From an uncultured Flavobacterium sp. (lineage in GTDB: Bacteria; Bacteroidota; Bacteroidia; Flavobacteriales; Flavobacteriaceae), in assembly GCA_943912855.1 (NCBI GenBank), contig CALTVC010000011.1:62001-126000 (forward strand): 64,000 nucleotides of DNA. Reading direction: 5' to 3'. Made by a program: the position numbers and the translations under genes. This document shows positions 7,382 through 14,686 of this stretch, one piece after another (positions within the stretch are counted from its first letter, which is position 1; every line of letters begins with the position of its first letter). Under the pieces are notes generated by a model, which saw nothing but the letters and a program-made list of their open reading frames with translations, was not told where the DNA came from and ran no database searches.

Positions 7382-7894
7382 TTATACGGTTAGATCGTTT
7401 TCTTCTTTAAGGTTTTTTGCCATGGTAAATACATCTGCCAGCACAAGGAACAATAGTCCCGATCCTCCCAGTATCAGCGTAGGACCATAGGTAAAACTTA
7501 CCTGTATGTGCGGACCTATAGGCGCAAACAGCATGCCTACAATTTCAGCGGTTATGTTTACAACGGCGGCAGCTACAAATGCCTTTCCTGTTTTTGCAAG
7601 TTGAGTTGTTACCCGCACATCAAAAAACACACGTTTTTCAAAAAGGATAAGTGTTTCTTTAAAGGTGCGCAATGCTAAAGCCGTCAGGGCTATGCTGCCC
7701 AATGTAAGCAACAGGTATAGTATGGCACCTATGCCTACAAGATGGTTTGCAGATATGTTTGTTTTTACTCCTTTCGGAACCAGGTTGTCTGCAACGGCAA
7801 GCATGGCGGTAAACGGAACCCCAAAGACGACCACGATAACGCTTAGTATAAAGGCTATGGTGACAAGGGTTTTTAGTGCAGAAATACGTTTCAT
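7382..7894 (-). CDS. DUF2975 membrane protein, first gene of operon
   Basis: A 170-residue protein with four membrane helices. It carries the motif L-R-T-F-K-E-T-L-I-L-F-E-K-R-V-F-F after the second helix and the tail L-K-E-E-N-D-L-T-V, both typical of DUF2975. As the first gene of the operon it has its own promoter about 17 bases upstream. Its length is normal for the family. The order here is three membrane proteins followed by the XRE regulator. Confidence 0.82.
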   Translation of the reverse strand: MKRISALKTLVTIAFILSVIVVVFGVPFTAMLAVADNLVPKGVKTNISANHLVGIGAILYLLLTLGSIALTALALRTFKETLILFEKRVFFDVRVTTQLAKTGKAFVAAAVVNITAEIVGMLFAPIGPHIQVSFTYGPTLILGGSGLLFLVLADVFTMAKNLKEENDLTV

Positions 7895-7910
7895 GTAGTA
7901 TTGTTTTCGA

Positions 7911-7938
7911 CAAAGGTATAATAATTATCGAAAAACAA
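7911..7938 (-). promoter_or_regulatory. Promoter of the DUF2975/XRE operon
   Basis: On the minus strand, a TAccTTTG -7 box (plus-strand CAAAGGTA, 7911-7918) sits 17 bases from a TTG -33 element (plus-strand CAA, 7936-7938). The predicted transcript start is about 10 bases before the ATG at 7894, so the leader is very short. Confidence 0.65.
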
Positions 7939-8138
7939 TAAATAATAAACGAAAAAAAATAATACCATTTGCTTTGTTTCACGAGCTTTTTTATAAGATT
8001 TCCTTTAAGACAGCGGGTTTCAAGGTTAAATCATGGGGTGATTATTTTTCTTTTTTAACAATTTTTTGTTATTCTTTTCTGCAGGCATACCTGATTTTAA
8101 CAAACTTTGTTACTTTAGCGAATATGTTAATTTTTTAG

Positions 8139-9284
8139 ATGGACAAATTACCTGTACAACTCTCAGAAATCCTTGCCCGGCACAAAGCCGAGAACTCTTT
8201 TCGTACCGGTGGCACTACGGGCGGGCTGGTTGATTTTTCGTCTAATGATTATCTGGGGTTGGCTTCTTCACCGGAGTTGTTTGATGCCACACGTGATTTT
8301 TTACAGCAAAAAAAACTTGTGGTAAACGGGGCTACGGGTTCCCGACTCATTACCGGAAATCACCCCTTGTACATAGAAGCAGAGGAACTTATAGCCGACT
8401 TCCATCAATCGGAATGCTCGCTTATATTTAACTCGGGGTACGATGCCAATGTGGGATTTTTTAGCAGCGTGCCGCAAAAAGGCGATGTGGTTTTGTATGA
8501 CGAGTATATACATGCCAGCATACGCGATGGGATTCGCCTCAGTGGTGCTCAATCGTATAAATTTGCGCATAACGATAAAGAATCGTTGTACAAACTTGTA
8601 GAACGCTATCGTAGCAAGGCTGTTGAAATATACATAGTTACCGAAGCCGTTTTCAGTATGGATGGCGATACGCCAAACCTTGAAGCCTTTGCCGAAATTT
8701 CTGAACGTTACAAATGCCGCCTTGTAGTAGATGAAGCGCATTCAACCGGGATTTTTGGAGAAAGGGGACAGGGGCTGTTACAGGTATTTGGGCTACATAA
8801 GAGGGTATTTGCACGTTTAATTTCGTTCGGAAAAGCCTTAGGCTGTCATGGCGCGGCGGTACTGGGCAGTGAAGAACTGGTGGCTTATCTTGCTAATTTT
8901 GCCCGTAGTTTTGTGTATACTACAGCACTTCCTCCACATTCGTTGGCAACCATTATAAGCAGTTACAAGCTTGTAAAAGAAAATCCGCTACTGGTAAATA
9001 AGCTTCAAACTGCCATAAGCCATTTTAAAACCGAAACAGAGCGTTGTCACCTGCCGTTTATCCTCAGTTTTAGCGCCATACACAGCATAGTTATACCGGG
9101 TAATGACCGTGCCAGGAAAATAGCCGGTATGTTACAACGTGCCGGATACAGCGTTAAAGCCATACTTTCGCCTAATGTGCCAAACGGACAGGAACGCTTA
9201 CGTTTTTGTGTACATAGCTTTAACACCCGTACAGAAATGAGCATTATGATGGATATGCTTACGCAGGCTATTCGTTTTTCATAA
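8139..9284 (+). CDS. bioF: 8-amino-7-oxononanoate synthase-like PLP enzyme
   Basis: Member of the alpha-oxoamine synthase family. The best fit is BioF, which condenses pimeloyl-ACP/CoA with alanine in biotin synthesis. The 381-residue protein shows N-D-Y-L-G near residue 36, G-S-R-L-I-T-G-N-H near 67, the cofactor aspartate in V-V-D-E-A-H (Asp198, His201), and the Schiff-base lysine in S-F-G-K-A-L-G (Lys232). The length is normal for BioF. No other biotin gene is in the window, so a related enzyme (a different acyl donor or amino acid) cannot be excluded. Its 3' end overlaps the convergent permease gene by 17 bases. Confidence 0.85.
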   Translation: MDKLPVQLSEILARHKAENSFRTGGTTGGLVDFSSNDYLGLASSPELFDATRDFLQQKKLVVNGATGSRLITGNHPLYIEAEELIADFHQSECSLIFNSGYDANVGFFSSVPQKGDVVLYDEYIHASIRDGIRLSGAQSYKFAHNDKESLYKLVERYRSKAVEIYIVTEAVFSMDGDTPNLEAFAEISERYKCRLVVDEAHSTGIFGERGQGLLQVFGLHKRVFARLISFGKALGCHGAAVLGSEELVAYLANFARSFVYTTALPPHSLATIISSYKLVKENPLLVNKLQTAISHFKTETERCHLPFILSFSAIHSIVIPGNDRARKIAGMLQRAGYSVKAILSPNVPNGQERLRFCVHSFNTRTEMSIMMDMLTQAIRFS

Positions 9285-10416
9285 CTTCTTCCGCGGTTTC
9301 ATCGGTGCGTTTTTCGTGGTCTTTTTCCTCCTGAGTCTTTTCCCGCTTTCGGGTTTGTAGCCAGTGTGTGTCTTCTTCTCCAAAGAGATATGCATAGGGC
9401 TTGGTATCGGGACTTAGCTCAAATAGTTTCTTCATTATGGCTATGGTGGGTATAATCAGTATCATGCCCATTACGCCCCAGATAGCTCCACCAACCAATA
9501 GCCCTATAAAGGTAACCAAGGCATTAAGGTTAACGTTGCTCCCCGTGATTTTTGGTGTAAGGAAAGCTCCTTCCAGCAACTGTATTATGGTAAACGAAAT
9601 TACTACGGCTATGGGGTAAAACACGCTGTCTTTTGTCATCAGGGCAAAGAAAAACGGCAGTACCGCACCCAGCGTAGGCCCCAGGTACGGAATAATGTTC
9701 AGCATACCTGCCAGCACCCCGAAGAATATGGCGTGTTCTATGCCCAATGCAAACAGTACGGCGGTATTTACAACGGCAAGTATGCACATAACCTTACCGG
9801 CACCCATAATGTAAGCATGCACTATTTTACGGATGGAGGTTAGCTTGTGCAACAGAAAATCATTGTCTTGCTTACGGAATACCTTGGTAACAAACACGGC
9901 GAGATGGTCGCGGTATATAAGCAGGAAAAAAATGAATACCGGAAGCAGTATAATGTCGCTCAGGGTATCCAGCGTATTCATAATCATTTGGGTGGGCTTG
10001 GCTTCTCCGGTTCCCACAATTTCTACAGCTTTTTTCATCTCAAAACCATTTGGCATACCCAGGTCGAACCCGAAGTTTTTCTTTGCCCAGCCGTTGGCGT
10101 CCCTTACAAAATCATTGATTTTAACCATCATTCCGTCGCCCAGGTCATGAGAAAAACCACGTACCTGCTGGTAAATAAAAAAGATGATACCGCCAAGTAA
10201 TGCTATGAAAATAAGCAGACACAGGAATGCCGCCAGCGAGCGTGGTATTTTTATGCGTTCCAGCCGGTTGCAGGTGCTGGTAAGCAGCATGGCTATGTAC
10301 CCCGATATGAGCAACGGTACCAATAGCTCCTTAGCCATAATCATAAAAAATACAATCATGGTTATGAGCAGCATAATGGCAAGCGTACGCAGGTATGGAG
10401 GTAGCCGAAGTTCCAT
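9268..10416 (-). CDS. AI-2E family transporter (PerM/UPF0118)
   Basis: A 382-residue polytopic membrane protein with about eight helices. The family hallmark is in the second half: a long loop, then the conserved P-Y-L-G-P-T-L-G segment, then the paired C-terminal helices. The C-terminus is a highly charged cytoplasmic tail (E-K-T-Q-E-E-K-D-H-E-K-R). Members export autoinducer-2, or act as Na+/H+ antiporters or permeases of unknown substrate; the substrate here is unknown. The ATG is the only start consistent with the N-terminal helix. Confidence 0.88.
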   Translation of the reverse strand: MELRLPPYLRTLAIMLLITMIVFFMIMAKELLVPLLISGYIAMLLTSTCNRLERIKIPRSLAAFLCLLIFIALLGGIIFFIYQQVRGFSHDLGDGMMVKINDFVRDANGWAKKNFGFDLGMPNGFEMKKAVEIVGTGEAKPTQMIMNTLDTLSDIILLPVFIFFLLIYRDHLAVFVTKVFRKQDNDFLLHKLTSIRKIVHAYIMGAGKVMCILAVVNTAVLFALGIEHAIFFGVLAGMLNIIPYLGPTLGAVLPFFFALMTKDSVFYPIAVVISFTIIQLLEGAFLTPKITGSNVNLNALVTFIGLLVGGAIWGVMGMILIIPTIAIMKKLFELSPDTKPYAYLFGEEDTHWLQTRKREKTQEEKDHEKRTDETAEEVMKNE

Positions 10417-10538
10417 AAGAGGATGTGTTAATTTTAAGATGATTTCTCAAAATTAGCCCGAAATTCCGTACGACTTTGGTAAGGAAGTATTAAAGTAATT
10501 GTAATGTATGTAAGGGTTTTTAACAGAATTATGAATAA

Positions 10539-10664
10539 ATAACAGATAGAGTTCTTATCTTTGATAATACAAATGGTATTCCTGATTTGATTGCTAAAAA
10601 AGAATCAGGTACAGATTTTGTAATTGCTAATGAAGAACGATTTAATGTTTTAAAGCAAAATTAA
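10539..10664 (+). pseudogene. 3' remnant of a zeta-toxin-like kinase gene
   Basis: A stop-bounded frame encodes about 41 residues, including I-T-D-R-V-L-I-F-D-N-T-N-G, I-P-D-L-I-A-K-K-E and I-A-N-E-E-R-F-N-V-L-K. This resembles the extreme C-terminus of the zeta-toxin-type P-loop kinases common in Bacteroidota. There is no start codon in frame, and an in-frame TAA lies at 10536-10538; the P-loop part is gone. The next gene starts directly after its stop (TAA ATG), as in a translationally coupled pair. The remnant call rests on the preserved frame and the coupled neighbour; the family call is from memory of the motif. Confidence 0.55.
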
Positions 10665-10826
10665 ATGAGCGTAGAGGAGCAAAAGACAGACGAATTCACA
10701 GAAAAGATTGTTGCCGGTCTTAAGCTTGCCTTTCAAAGACTTGTGGAACAAAAAAAGAAAAATAATTCTGTTTTAGTGGTTAAGCGTGATGACAAAATTG
10801 TGCACCTTAAACCCGATGAAATTTAG
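10665..10826 (+). CDS. Small partner protein of the decayed zeta-like toxin locus
   Basis: A 53-residue soluble protein: M-S-V-E-E-Q-K-T-D-E-F, then an amphipathic helix rich in Lys/Glu (G-L-K-L-A-F-Q-R-L-V-E-Q-K-K), then a short strand-like end (S-V-L-V-V-K-R-D-D-K-I-V). Small proteins of this shape commonly sit beside zeta-type kinase genes in Bacteroidota and are candidate antitoxins or regulators. The ATG immediately follows the stop of the remnant. It has no upstream promoter I can recognise and is closed by a strong terminator. The frame is intact although its partner is broken. Confidence 0.6.
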   Translation: MSVEEQKTDEFTEKIVAGLKLAFQRLVEQKKKNNSVLVVKRDDKIVHLKPDEI

Positions 10827-10840
10827 ACAAGATAGTGCAG

Positions 10841-10868
10841 AACCCTTTCGGTAACGAAAGGGTTTTTA
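10841..10868 (+). terminator. Rho-independent terminator
   Basis: A perfect 10-bp stem (AACCCTTTCG / CGAAAGGGTT) with a GTAA loop runs into a T-run. It closes the small toxin-locus gene 14 bases after its stop. Confidence 0.9.
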
Positions 10869-10875
10869 ATTTATA

Positions 10876-10883
10876 TACCTTTG
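10876..10883 (+). promoter_or_regulatory. -7 box implying a leaderless DUF2007 transcript
   Basis: TAccTTTG at 10876-10883 ends only 4 bases before the ATG at 10888. With normal Bacteroidota spacing the transcript would begin at or within a base or two of the start codon. No good -33 element is visible, since the terminator occupies that position. Confidence 0.55.
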
Positions 10884-10887
10884 CCTT

Positions 10888-11301
10888 ATGCAACCACAAT
10901 TTGAAAAAATAGCCACATTCCAGTATTCTGCAGAGGCGCTTATCCTGAAGGGAAGGCTAGAGGCAGATGGTATAGAAGTATTCCTGAAAAATAACAATAC
11001 CATAGATGCAGATCCGCTTATAAGCAATGCCATAGGCGGGGTACAGCTTTTTGTGCGTACCGAAGATGTAGACAAAGCAAAAGAAGTCATACAAACCGTG
11101 CCACGCTATGCCGTAGATAATGTAGGTAATGCCATACATTGCCCTAAATGCGGTTCGGTAGAAGTGGAGGTAATGAGCACTGTACGAGACAGAGGCGGAT
11201 TTATGGCGTTTTTAGTAGGGCTACTACTTAGTGCCCTGCCATTTTTTATAAAATACAAATACCATTGCAACCACTGCGGGCATGAGTTTGAGATTAAATA
11301 A
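10888..11301 (+). CDS. DUF2007 domain protein with zinc ribbon
   Basis: A 137-residue protein. Residues 1-75 form the DUF2007 ferredoxin-like domain (F-Q-Y-S-A-E-A, L-E-A-D-G-I-E-V, G-V-Q-L-F-V, D-V-D-K-A-K). A zinc ribbon follows, made of C-P-K-C near residue 87 and C-N-H-C-G-H near residue 129, which brackets one hydrophobic helix. DUF2007 is described as a putative signal-transducing or PII-like fold; no ligand is known. Because the ribbon is interrupted by a membrane-like helix, the protein may be membrane-anchored. Confidence 0.8.
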   Translation: MQPQFEKIATFQYSAEALILKGRLEADGIEVFLKNNNTIDADPLISNAIGGVQLFVRTEDVDKAKEVIQTVPRYAVDNVGNAIHCPKCGSVEVEVMSTVRDRGGFMAFLVGLLLSALPFFIKYKYHCNHCGHEFEIK

Positions 11302-11359
11302 GAAAGATGCCTGCCTGATTTTTCAATTTTTAAATCTTTCAATCTTCTAATCTAAACCG

Positions 11360-11367
11360 TACTTTTG
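11360..11367 (+). promoter_or_regulatory. -7 box of pyrF
   Basis: TActTTTG occurs 36 bases before the pyrF ATG. The upstream stretch (11316-11352) is a degenerate pyrimidine-rich repeat (CTTTCAATC, TTCTAATC) without a clear -33 element. Confidence 0.55.
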
Positions 11368-11403
11368 CACCGCTAACGCAATTATGCAACAACACACAAC
11401 AAC

Positions 11404-12249
11404 ATGACTACTGAACAACTTTATAACCAGATTATTGCAAAGAAATCCTTCCTGAGCGTAGGACTGGATGTAGATCTTAAAAAAATACCGCAACACCTGC
11501 TGCAAACCGAAGACCCTATTTTTGAGTTTTGCAAAGCCATCATCGACGCCACGCACGACCTTTGTGTGGCGTATAAGCCGAATACCGCTTTCTTTGAAGC
11601 ATACGGACTTAAAGGCTGGCAGGCGTTTGAAAAAACCATTGCTTACATAAACGCTAACCATCCTGAGATTTTTACCATAGCCGATGCCAAGCGTGGCGAT
11701 ATAGGCAATACCAGTGCCATGTATGCCAAGGCATTTCTTCAGGATATGGATTTTGACAGCATTACCGTAGCCCCGTACATGGGTAAGGACAGTGTGGAGC
11801 CGTTCCTTGCGGTTGAAGATAAGTTTACCATACTGCTGGCACTGACCAGTAATGAGGGCGCGTTTGATTTCCAGACGAAAGATGCAGGCGGTAAAGAACT
11901 TTACAAAACCGTACTTGAAACCAGCAAAACCTATAAGAACAGCCACAACCTTATGTACGTGGTGGGCGCAACCAAAGCCGAATACTTCACCGAAATCCGC
12001 CAGATAATACCCGATAGTTTTATCTTGGTACCGGGCGTAGGGGCACAGGGTGGCAGCCTGCAAGACGTATGTAAATACGGCATGAATGATAAAGTGGGAC
12101 TTTTGGTTAACTCATCCAGAGGTATTATTTACGCTTCTACAGGTGAGGATTTTGTAGAGAAAGCCCGTGCCGAAGCCCTGTCTATGCAACAGGAAATGGC
12201 AGAGATACTGGTATCTTCAAGACTGAAAGCCCTTAAATACAACTCATAA
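11404..12249 (+). CDS. pyrF: Orotidine 5'-phosphate decarboxylase
   Basis: Decarboxylates OMP to UMP, the last step of pyrimidine synthesis. The 281-residue length fits the longer subfamily 2 enzymes. The catalytic D-A-K-R-G-D motif is at residues 94-99 (Lys96 proton donor, Asp94 and Asp99), followed by I-G-N-T. An early substrate-binding region reads S-V-G-L-D-V-D, and K-P-N-T-A-F-F lies near residue 58. The C-terminus carries the phosphate-binding V-P-G-V-G-A-Q-G-G and N-S-S-R-G. No other pyr gene is adjacent. Confidence 0.97.
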   Translation: MTTEQLYNQIIAKKSFLSVGLDVDLKKIPQHLLQTEDPIFEFCKAIIDATHDLCVAYKPNTAFFEAYGLKGWQAFEKTIAYINANHPEIFTIADAKRGDIGNTSAMYAKAFLQDMDFDSITVAPYMGKDSVEPFLAVEDKFTILLALTSNEGAFDFQTKDAGGKELYKTVLETSKTYKNSHNLMYVVGATKAEYFTEIRQIIPDSFILVPGVGAQGGSLQDVCKYGMNDKVGLLVNSSRGIIYASTGEDFVEKARAEALSMQQEMAEILVSSRLKALKYNS

Positions 12250-12268
12250 TTTTCGTTTACCCTTAAGT

Positions 12269-12293
12269 AACCTGAAACTTGAAACCTGAAACA
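12269..12293. repeat. 7-bp repeat overlapping the BtuF-like gene start
   Basis: The units CCTGAAA, CTTGAAA and CCTGAAA are in direct succession. The putative TTG start codon of the next gene lies in the second unit. Similar words occur at 55588-55614 and 56731-56759 on the other strand. Confidence 0.6.
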
Positions 12294-13100
12294 AAAATAT
12301 TTACAGATCAGCTTGGCAACACCTTATCAATAGAAAAACCACCCGTGCGCATTGTTTCGCTTGTGCCATCGTTAACAGAACTGTTGTTCGACCTGGGGTT
12401 GGAAGAACGCATTGTGGGCATTACCAAATTCTGTGTGCACCCGTACCACTTAAAGTCGACAAAGGAGAAAATAGGTGGTACCAAAAAGGTACATGTCGAA
12501 AAAATCCGTTTGCTGCAACCTGATATTATCATAGCAAACAAGGAAGAAAATACTCAGGAAATCGTAGAAAGCCTGCAAGGGATAGCACCTGTGTATGTTA
12601 CCGACATCAATACCATAAACGATGCCCTGCACGTAATAGCTGAGTTCGGGAAGTTGTTTGCCGTACGTACCCAGTCGCAATTACTTACCGATAAAATAGA
12701 ACATGCCCGCACTGATTTTGCCCGTTTTATGGAGGGAAGGCCGTGGCAACGCTCGGCATATTTTATCTGGAAAGAACCCTATATGGTGGCAGGTAAAGGC
12801 ACGTTTATAGACGAAATGCTACAACTGAACCACTTTAGCAATATTTACGAAGCCCGTGAGGAGCGTTACCCCGAAGTAATAGCACAGAAAATGCGCATTC
12901 AGGGCGACCCGGAGGTAATATTCCTGCCAAACGAGCCGTATCCGTTTAAGGATGAGGACGCGTTTGAGTTGGGCCGTTTCACACACCACGCCAAAACCGT
13001 TTTTGCCGATGGAGAAATGTTTAGCTGGTACGGTAGCCGCATTGTAAAGGCATTTACTTACTTTAAAGAATTGCAGGAACGCACTACAGAGCCGGTGTAA
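12279..13100 (+). CDS. BtuF-like helical-backbone metal-receptor protein
   Basis: A class III substrate-binding-fold protein of 273 residues: R-I-V-S-L-V-P-S-L-T-E-L-L opens the first lobe, then G-I-T-K-F-C-V-H-P, G-G-T-K-K and L-Q-P-D-I-I-I-A-N-K-E-E-N. Close relatives serve cobalamin or iron-siderophore uptake. No signal peptide is visible, so this form may be cytoplasmic or of altered role. The only possible start upstream of the conserved region is a TTG at 12279, which lies inside a CCTGAAA-type 7-bp repeat; the frame is closed by a stop just before it. It follows pyrF by 29 bases and could be cotranscribed. Confidence 0.8.
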   Translation: MKPETKIFTDQLGNTLSIEKPPVRIVSLVPSLTELLFDLGLEERIVGITKFCVHPYHLKSTKEKIGGTKKVHVEKIRLLQPDIIIANKEENTQEIVESLQGIAPVYVTDINTINDALHVIAEFGKLFAVRTQSQLLTDKIEHARTDFARFMEGRPWQRSAYFIWKEPYMVAGKGTFIDEMLQLNHFSNIYEAREERYPEVIAQKMRIQGDPEVIFLPNEPYPFKDEDAFELGRFTHHAKTVFADGEMFSWYGSRIVKAFTYFKELQERTTEPV

Positions 13101-13138
13101 GTTTTTTGAAATCAGGTAATACTTAGGGTGGTTTTGTT

Positions 13139-13146
13139 TATATTTG
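13139..13146 (+). promoter_or_regulatory. -7 box of the WG-repeat gene
   Basis: TAtaTTTG at 13139-13146 would start transcription near 13152. This rules out the upstream in-frame TTG and supports the ATG at 13174. Confidence 0.55.
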
Positions 13147-13173
13147 ATTATCAATCATCAAAAAATCAAAACC

Positions 13174-13749
13174 ATGAAAAAGATTATCCTTTCTGCCATA
13201 GCCGTTATGGTGGTTTCCCTTTCCTTCGCCCAAAATAAATACAATAAAGTGTATGAATACGTTACCTACAAAGAGGGGTGGGCGTTGGTGCGTTCCATAG
13301 CCGGTAACTACGGGTTTATAAACAGACAAGGTCAGGAAGTTGTATCGCCACAATATGCCAAAATAGATAGGTTCGGGGTATACAAACCCAACTGGGCTTT
13401 GGTGAAATCCATTACTGGTAACTATGGTTTCATAGACCAAGATGGTAAGGTAGTTGTAACGCCGCAGTATGCCAAAGTAGAAAAGTTTGGCGAATATGCT
13501 GCCAACTGGGCATTGGTAAAATCCATTACAGGCAATTACGGTTTTATAGATGCCGATGGTAAAGAGGTTGTAGCACCCATATACGCCCACATAGAGAAGT
13601 TTGGTGCTTACGGTAAGGATTTGGCACTAGTGCAGTCTGTTGCCGGAAACTATGGCCTTATAGACCGTAACGGAAAAGAAGTTGTAGGGGCAAGATTCCC
13701 GTTAAGCGAATTGAAGCTTAGGTTACAGGAAGTACGCAGTACGAAGTAG
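13174..13749 (+). CDS. Exported WG-repeat protein
   Basis: A 191-residue secreted protein. Signal peptide M-K-K-I-I-L-S-A-I-A..., cleaved after S-F-A-Q (about residue 20). Four WG-type repeats of about 38 residues follow (conserved W-A-L-V-x-S-I-x-G-N-Y-G-F-I-D, D-G-K, V-V, P-x-Y-A, F-G), and the last is degenerate (L-A-L-V). Repeats two and three are nearly identical also at DNA level, which suggests recent unit duplication. WG repeats form beta-hairpin scaffolds, probably for binding; the ligand is unknown. The start is chosen from the signal peptide and the -7 box upstream. Confidence 0.85.
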   Translation: MKKIILSAIAVMVVSLSFAQNKYNKVYEYVTYKEGWALVRSIAGNYGFINRQGQEVVSPQYAKIDRFGVYKPNWALVKSITGNYGFIDQDGKVVVTPQYAKVEKFGEYAANWALVKSITGNYGFIDADGKEVVAPIYAHIEKFGAYGKDLALVQSVAGNYGLIDRNGKEVVGARFPLSELKLRLQEVRSTK

Positions 13750-13786
13750 TACTTTTTTGTATTCAGTAATCTCACTATAATATTAC

Positions 13787-14167
13787 ATGGAAACCAACCG
13801 CCGCTTTTCTGAATGGGTAAGCAACATAGCCAAAACAGAAAATCCGCCGACTTTGGTACAAGGGTTTTACTTTGGTATTTTTGAATCTGCCGAAGGCTAT
13901 ACAATGTATCTTGTGGGCACAGACTGTTTTGATGAAGAAGACGAGGACTGGGCTACCGAGGTTGTGTTTGAACCGGCAGATAAATATTTTGTCTTAGGCA
14001 AAGATGTTCAGGAGAGCGAAAACTGGGAGCAAGTACTTGAAAAAGTAGAGAAATTGCTACATAATTATGTGAATTCTGATGCTTTCCAGACCTCTTTCCT
14101 AAAAAAAGCCCAAGGCATAGCTATGGGGTTTGATGACGGAAACCTGTCGATAATTTACAAGGGATAG
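13787..14167 (+). CDS. Uncharacterised cytoplasmic protein
   Basis: A 126-residue acidic soluble protein: M-E-T-N-R-R-F-S-E-W, L-V-Q-G-F-Y-F-G-I-F-E-S, a strongly acidic C-F-D-E-E-D-E-D-W, and a C-terminal region ending G-F-D-D-G-N-L-S-I-I-Y-K-G. I do not recognise the family. Size, acidity and layout resemble polymorphic-toxin immunity proteins, but there is no toxin gene beside it. It starts 37 bases after the WG-repeat gene and is convergent with the thioredoxin gene. Confidence 0.65.
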   Translation: METNRRFSEWVSNIAKTENPPTLVQGFYFGIFESAEGYTMYLVGTDCFDEEDEDWATEVVFEPADKYFVLGKDVQESENWEQVLEKVEKLLHNYVNSDAFQTSFLKKAQGIAMGFDDGNLSIIYKG

Positions 14168-14175
14168 TAAGGCGT

Positions 14176-14613
14176 TTACCTCCCCATTTTATCTAATAAC
14201 GCTACATACTCCTGAGCAGTATCCAGATTCTCATAGCCCTGTTTGTCCAGTTTTCTGCCGTCTTTATCCAGCAGTACCACAAACGGGAAGAAACCGTCGC
14301 GGTTGTACTTCTCGGCAAGGATTACGTTTTCGGCATTTACGTTAAAAGGTTCGGGTAAGCCTTTCTTTTGCGGGAAGTCGGCTTTTAGCAGTACCCAGTG
14401 TTTTTCAGCTTCCGCCTTAAACTCGGGACTTGTCCATAAAAGCTCGTCCAGGCGTGCGCAGTTGCCACACCATCCGGTGCCCGAAAAAACAAGCAGGATT
14501 TTTTTGTTAGAAATGGCTGCGGCTTTTTTTGCAGCGCTGAGTTCTGTGTGCCATTCCTGGCTGAAACCTACGGCATAAGTCAGTAAGCACAAGGCAATAA
14601 GCGACTTTTTCAT
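14176..14613 (-). CDS. Exported thioredoxin-fold protein
   Basis: A 145-residue protein with a cleavable signal peptide (M-K-K-S-L-I-A-L-C-L-L..., cut after F-S-Q) and a thioredoxin fold with active site W-C-G-N-C at residues 48-52. An in-frame Met three codons upstream is less likely because the Met-Lys-Lys start gives a normal signal peptide. The W-C-x-x-C site and the later F-P-F-V-V-L-L-D cis-proline region suggest a periplasmic disulfide reductase or thiol oxidoreductase; the partner is unknown. It lies 64 bases downstream of the HTTM gene, same strand. Confidence 0.85.
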   Translation of the reverse strand: MKKSLIALCLLTYAVGFSQEWHTELSAAKKAAAISNKKILLVFSGTGWCGNCARLDELLWTSPEFKAEAEKHWVLLKADFPQKKGLPEPFNVNAENVILAEKYNRDGFFPFVVLLDKDGRKLDKQGYENLDTAQEYVALLDKMGR

Positions 14614-14686
14614 ACCCCTCAAATTTTAAGTAAATGTAATAAACCGCCACAAATATCAAAACGGTTTTAATACTATTTTTTGAGTT

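Noticed and set aside
11347..12063. Open frame antisense to pyrF
   Set aside because: The sense strand encodes a complete, motif-bearing PyrF.
13252..13700. Tandem DNA repeats that might have been read as a satellite or CRISPR array
   Set aside because: The repeats are coding units of a WG-repeat protein; there are no unique spacers.
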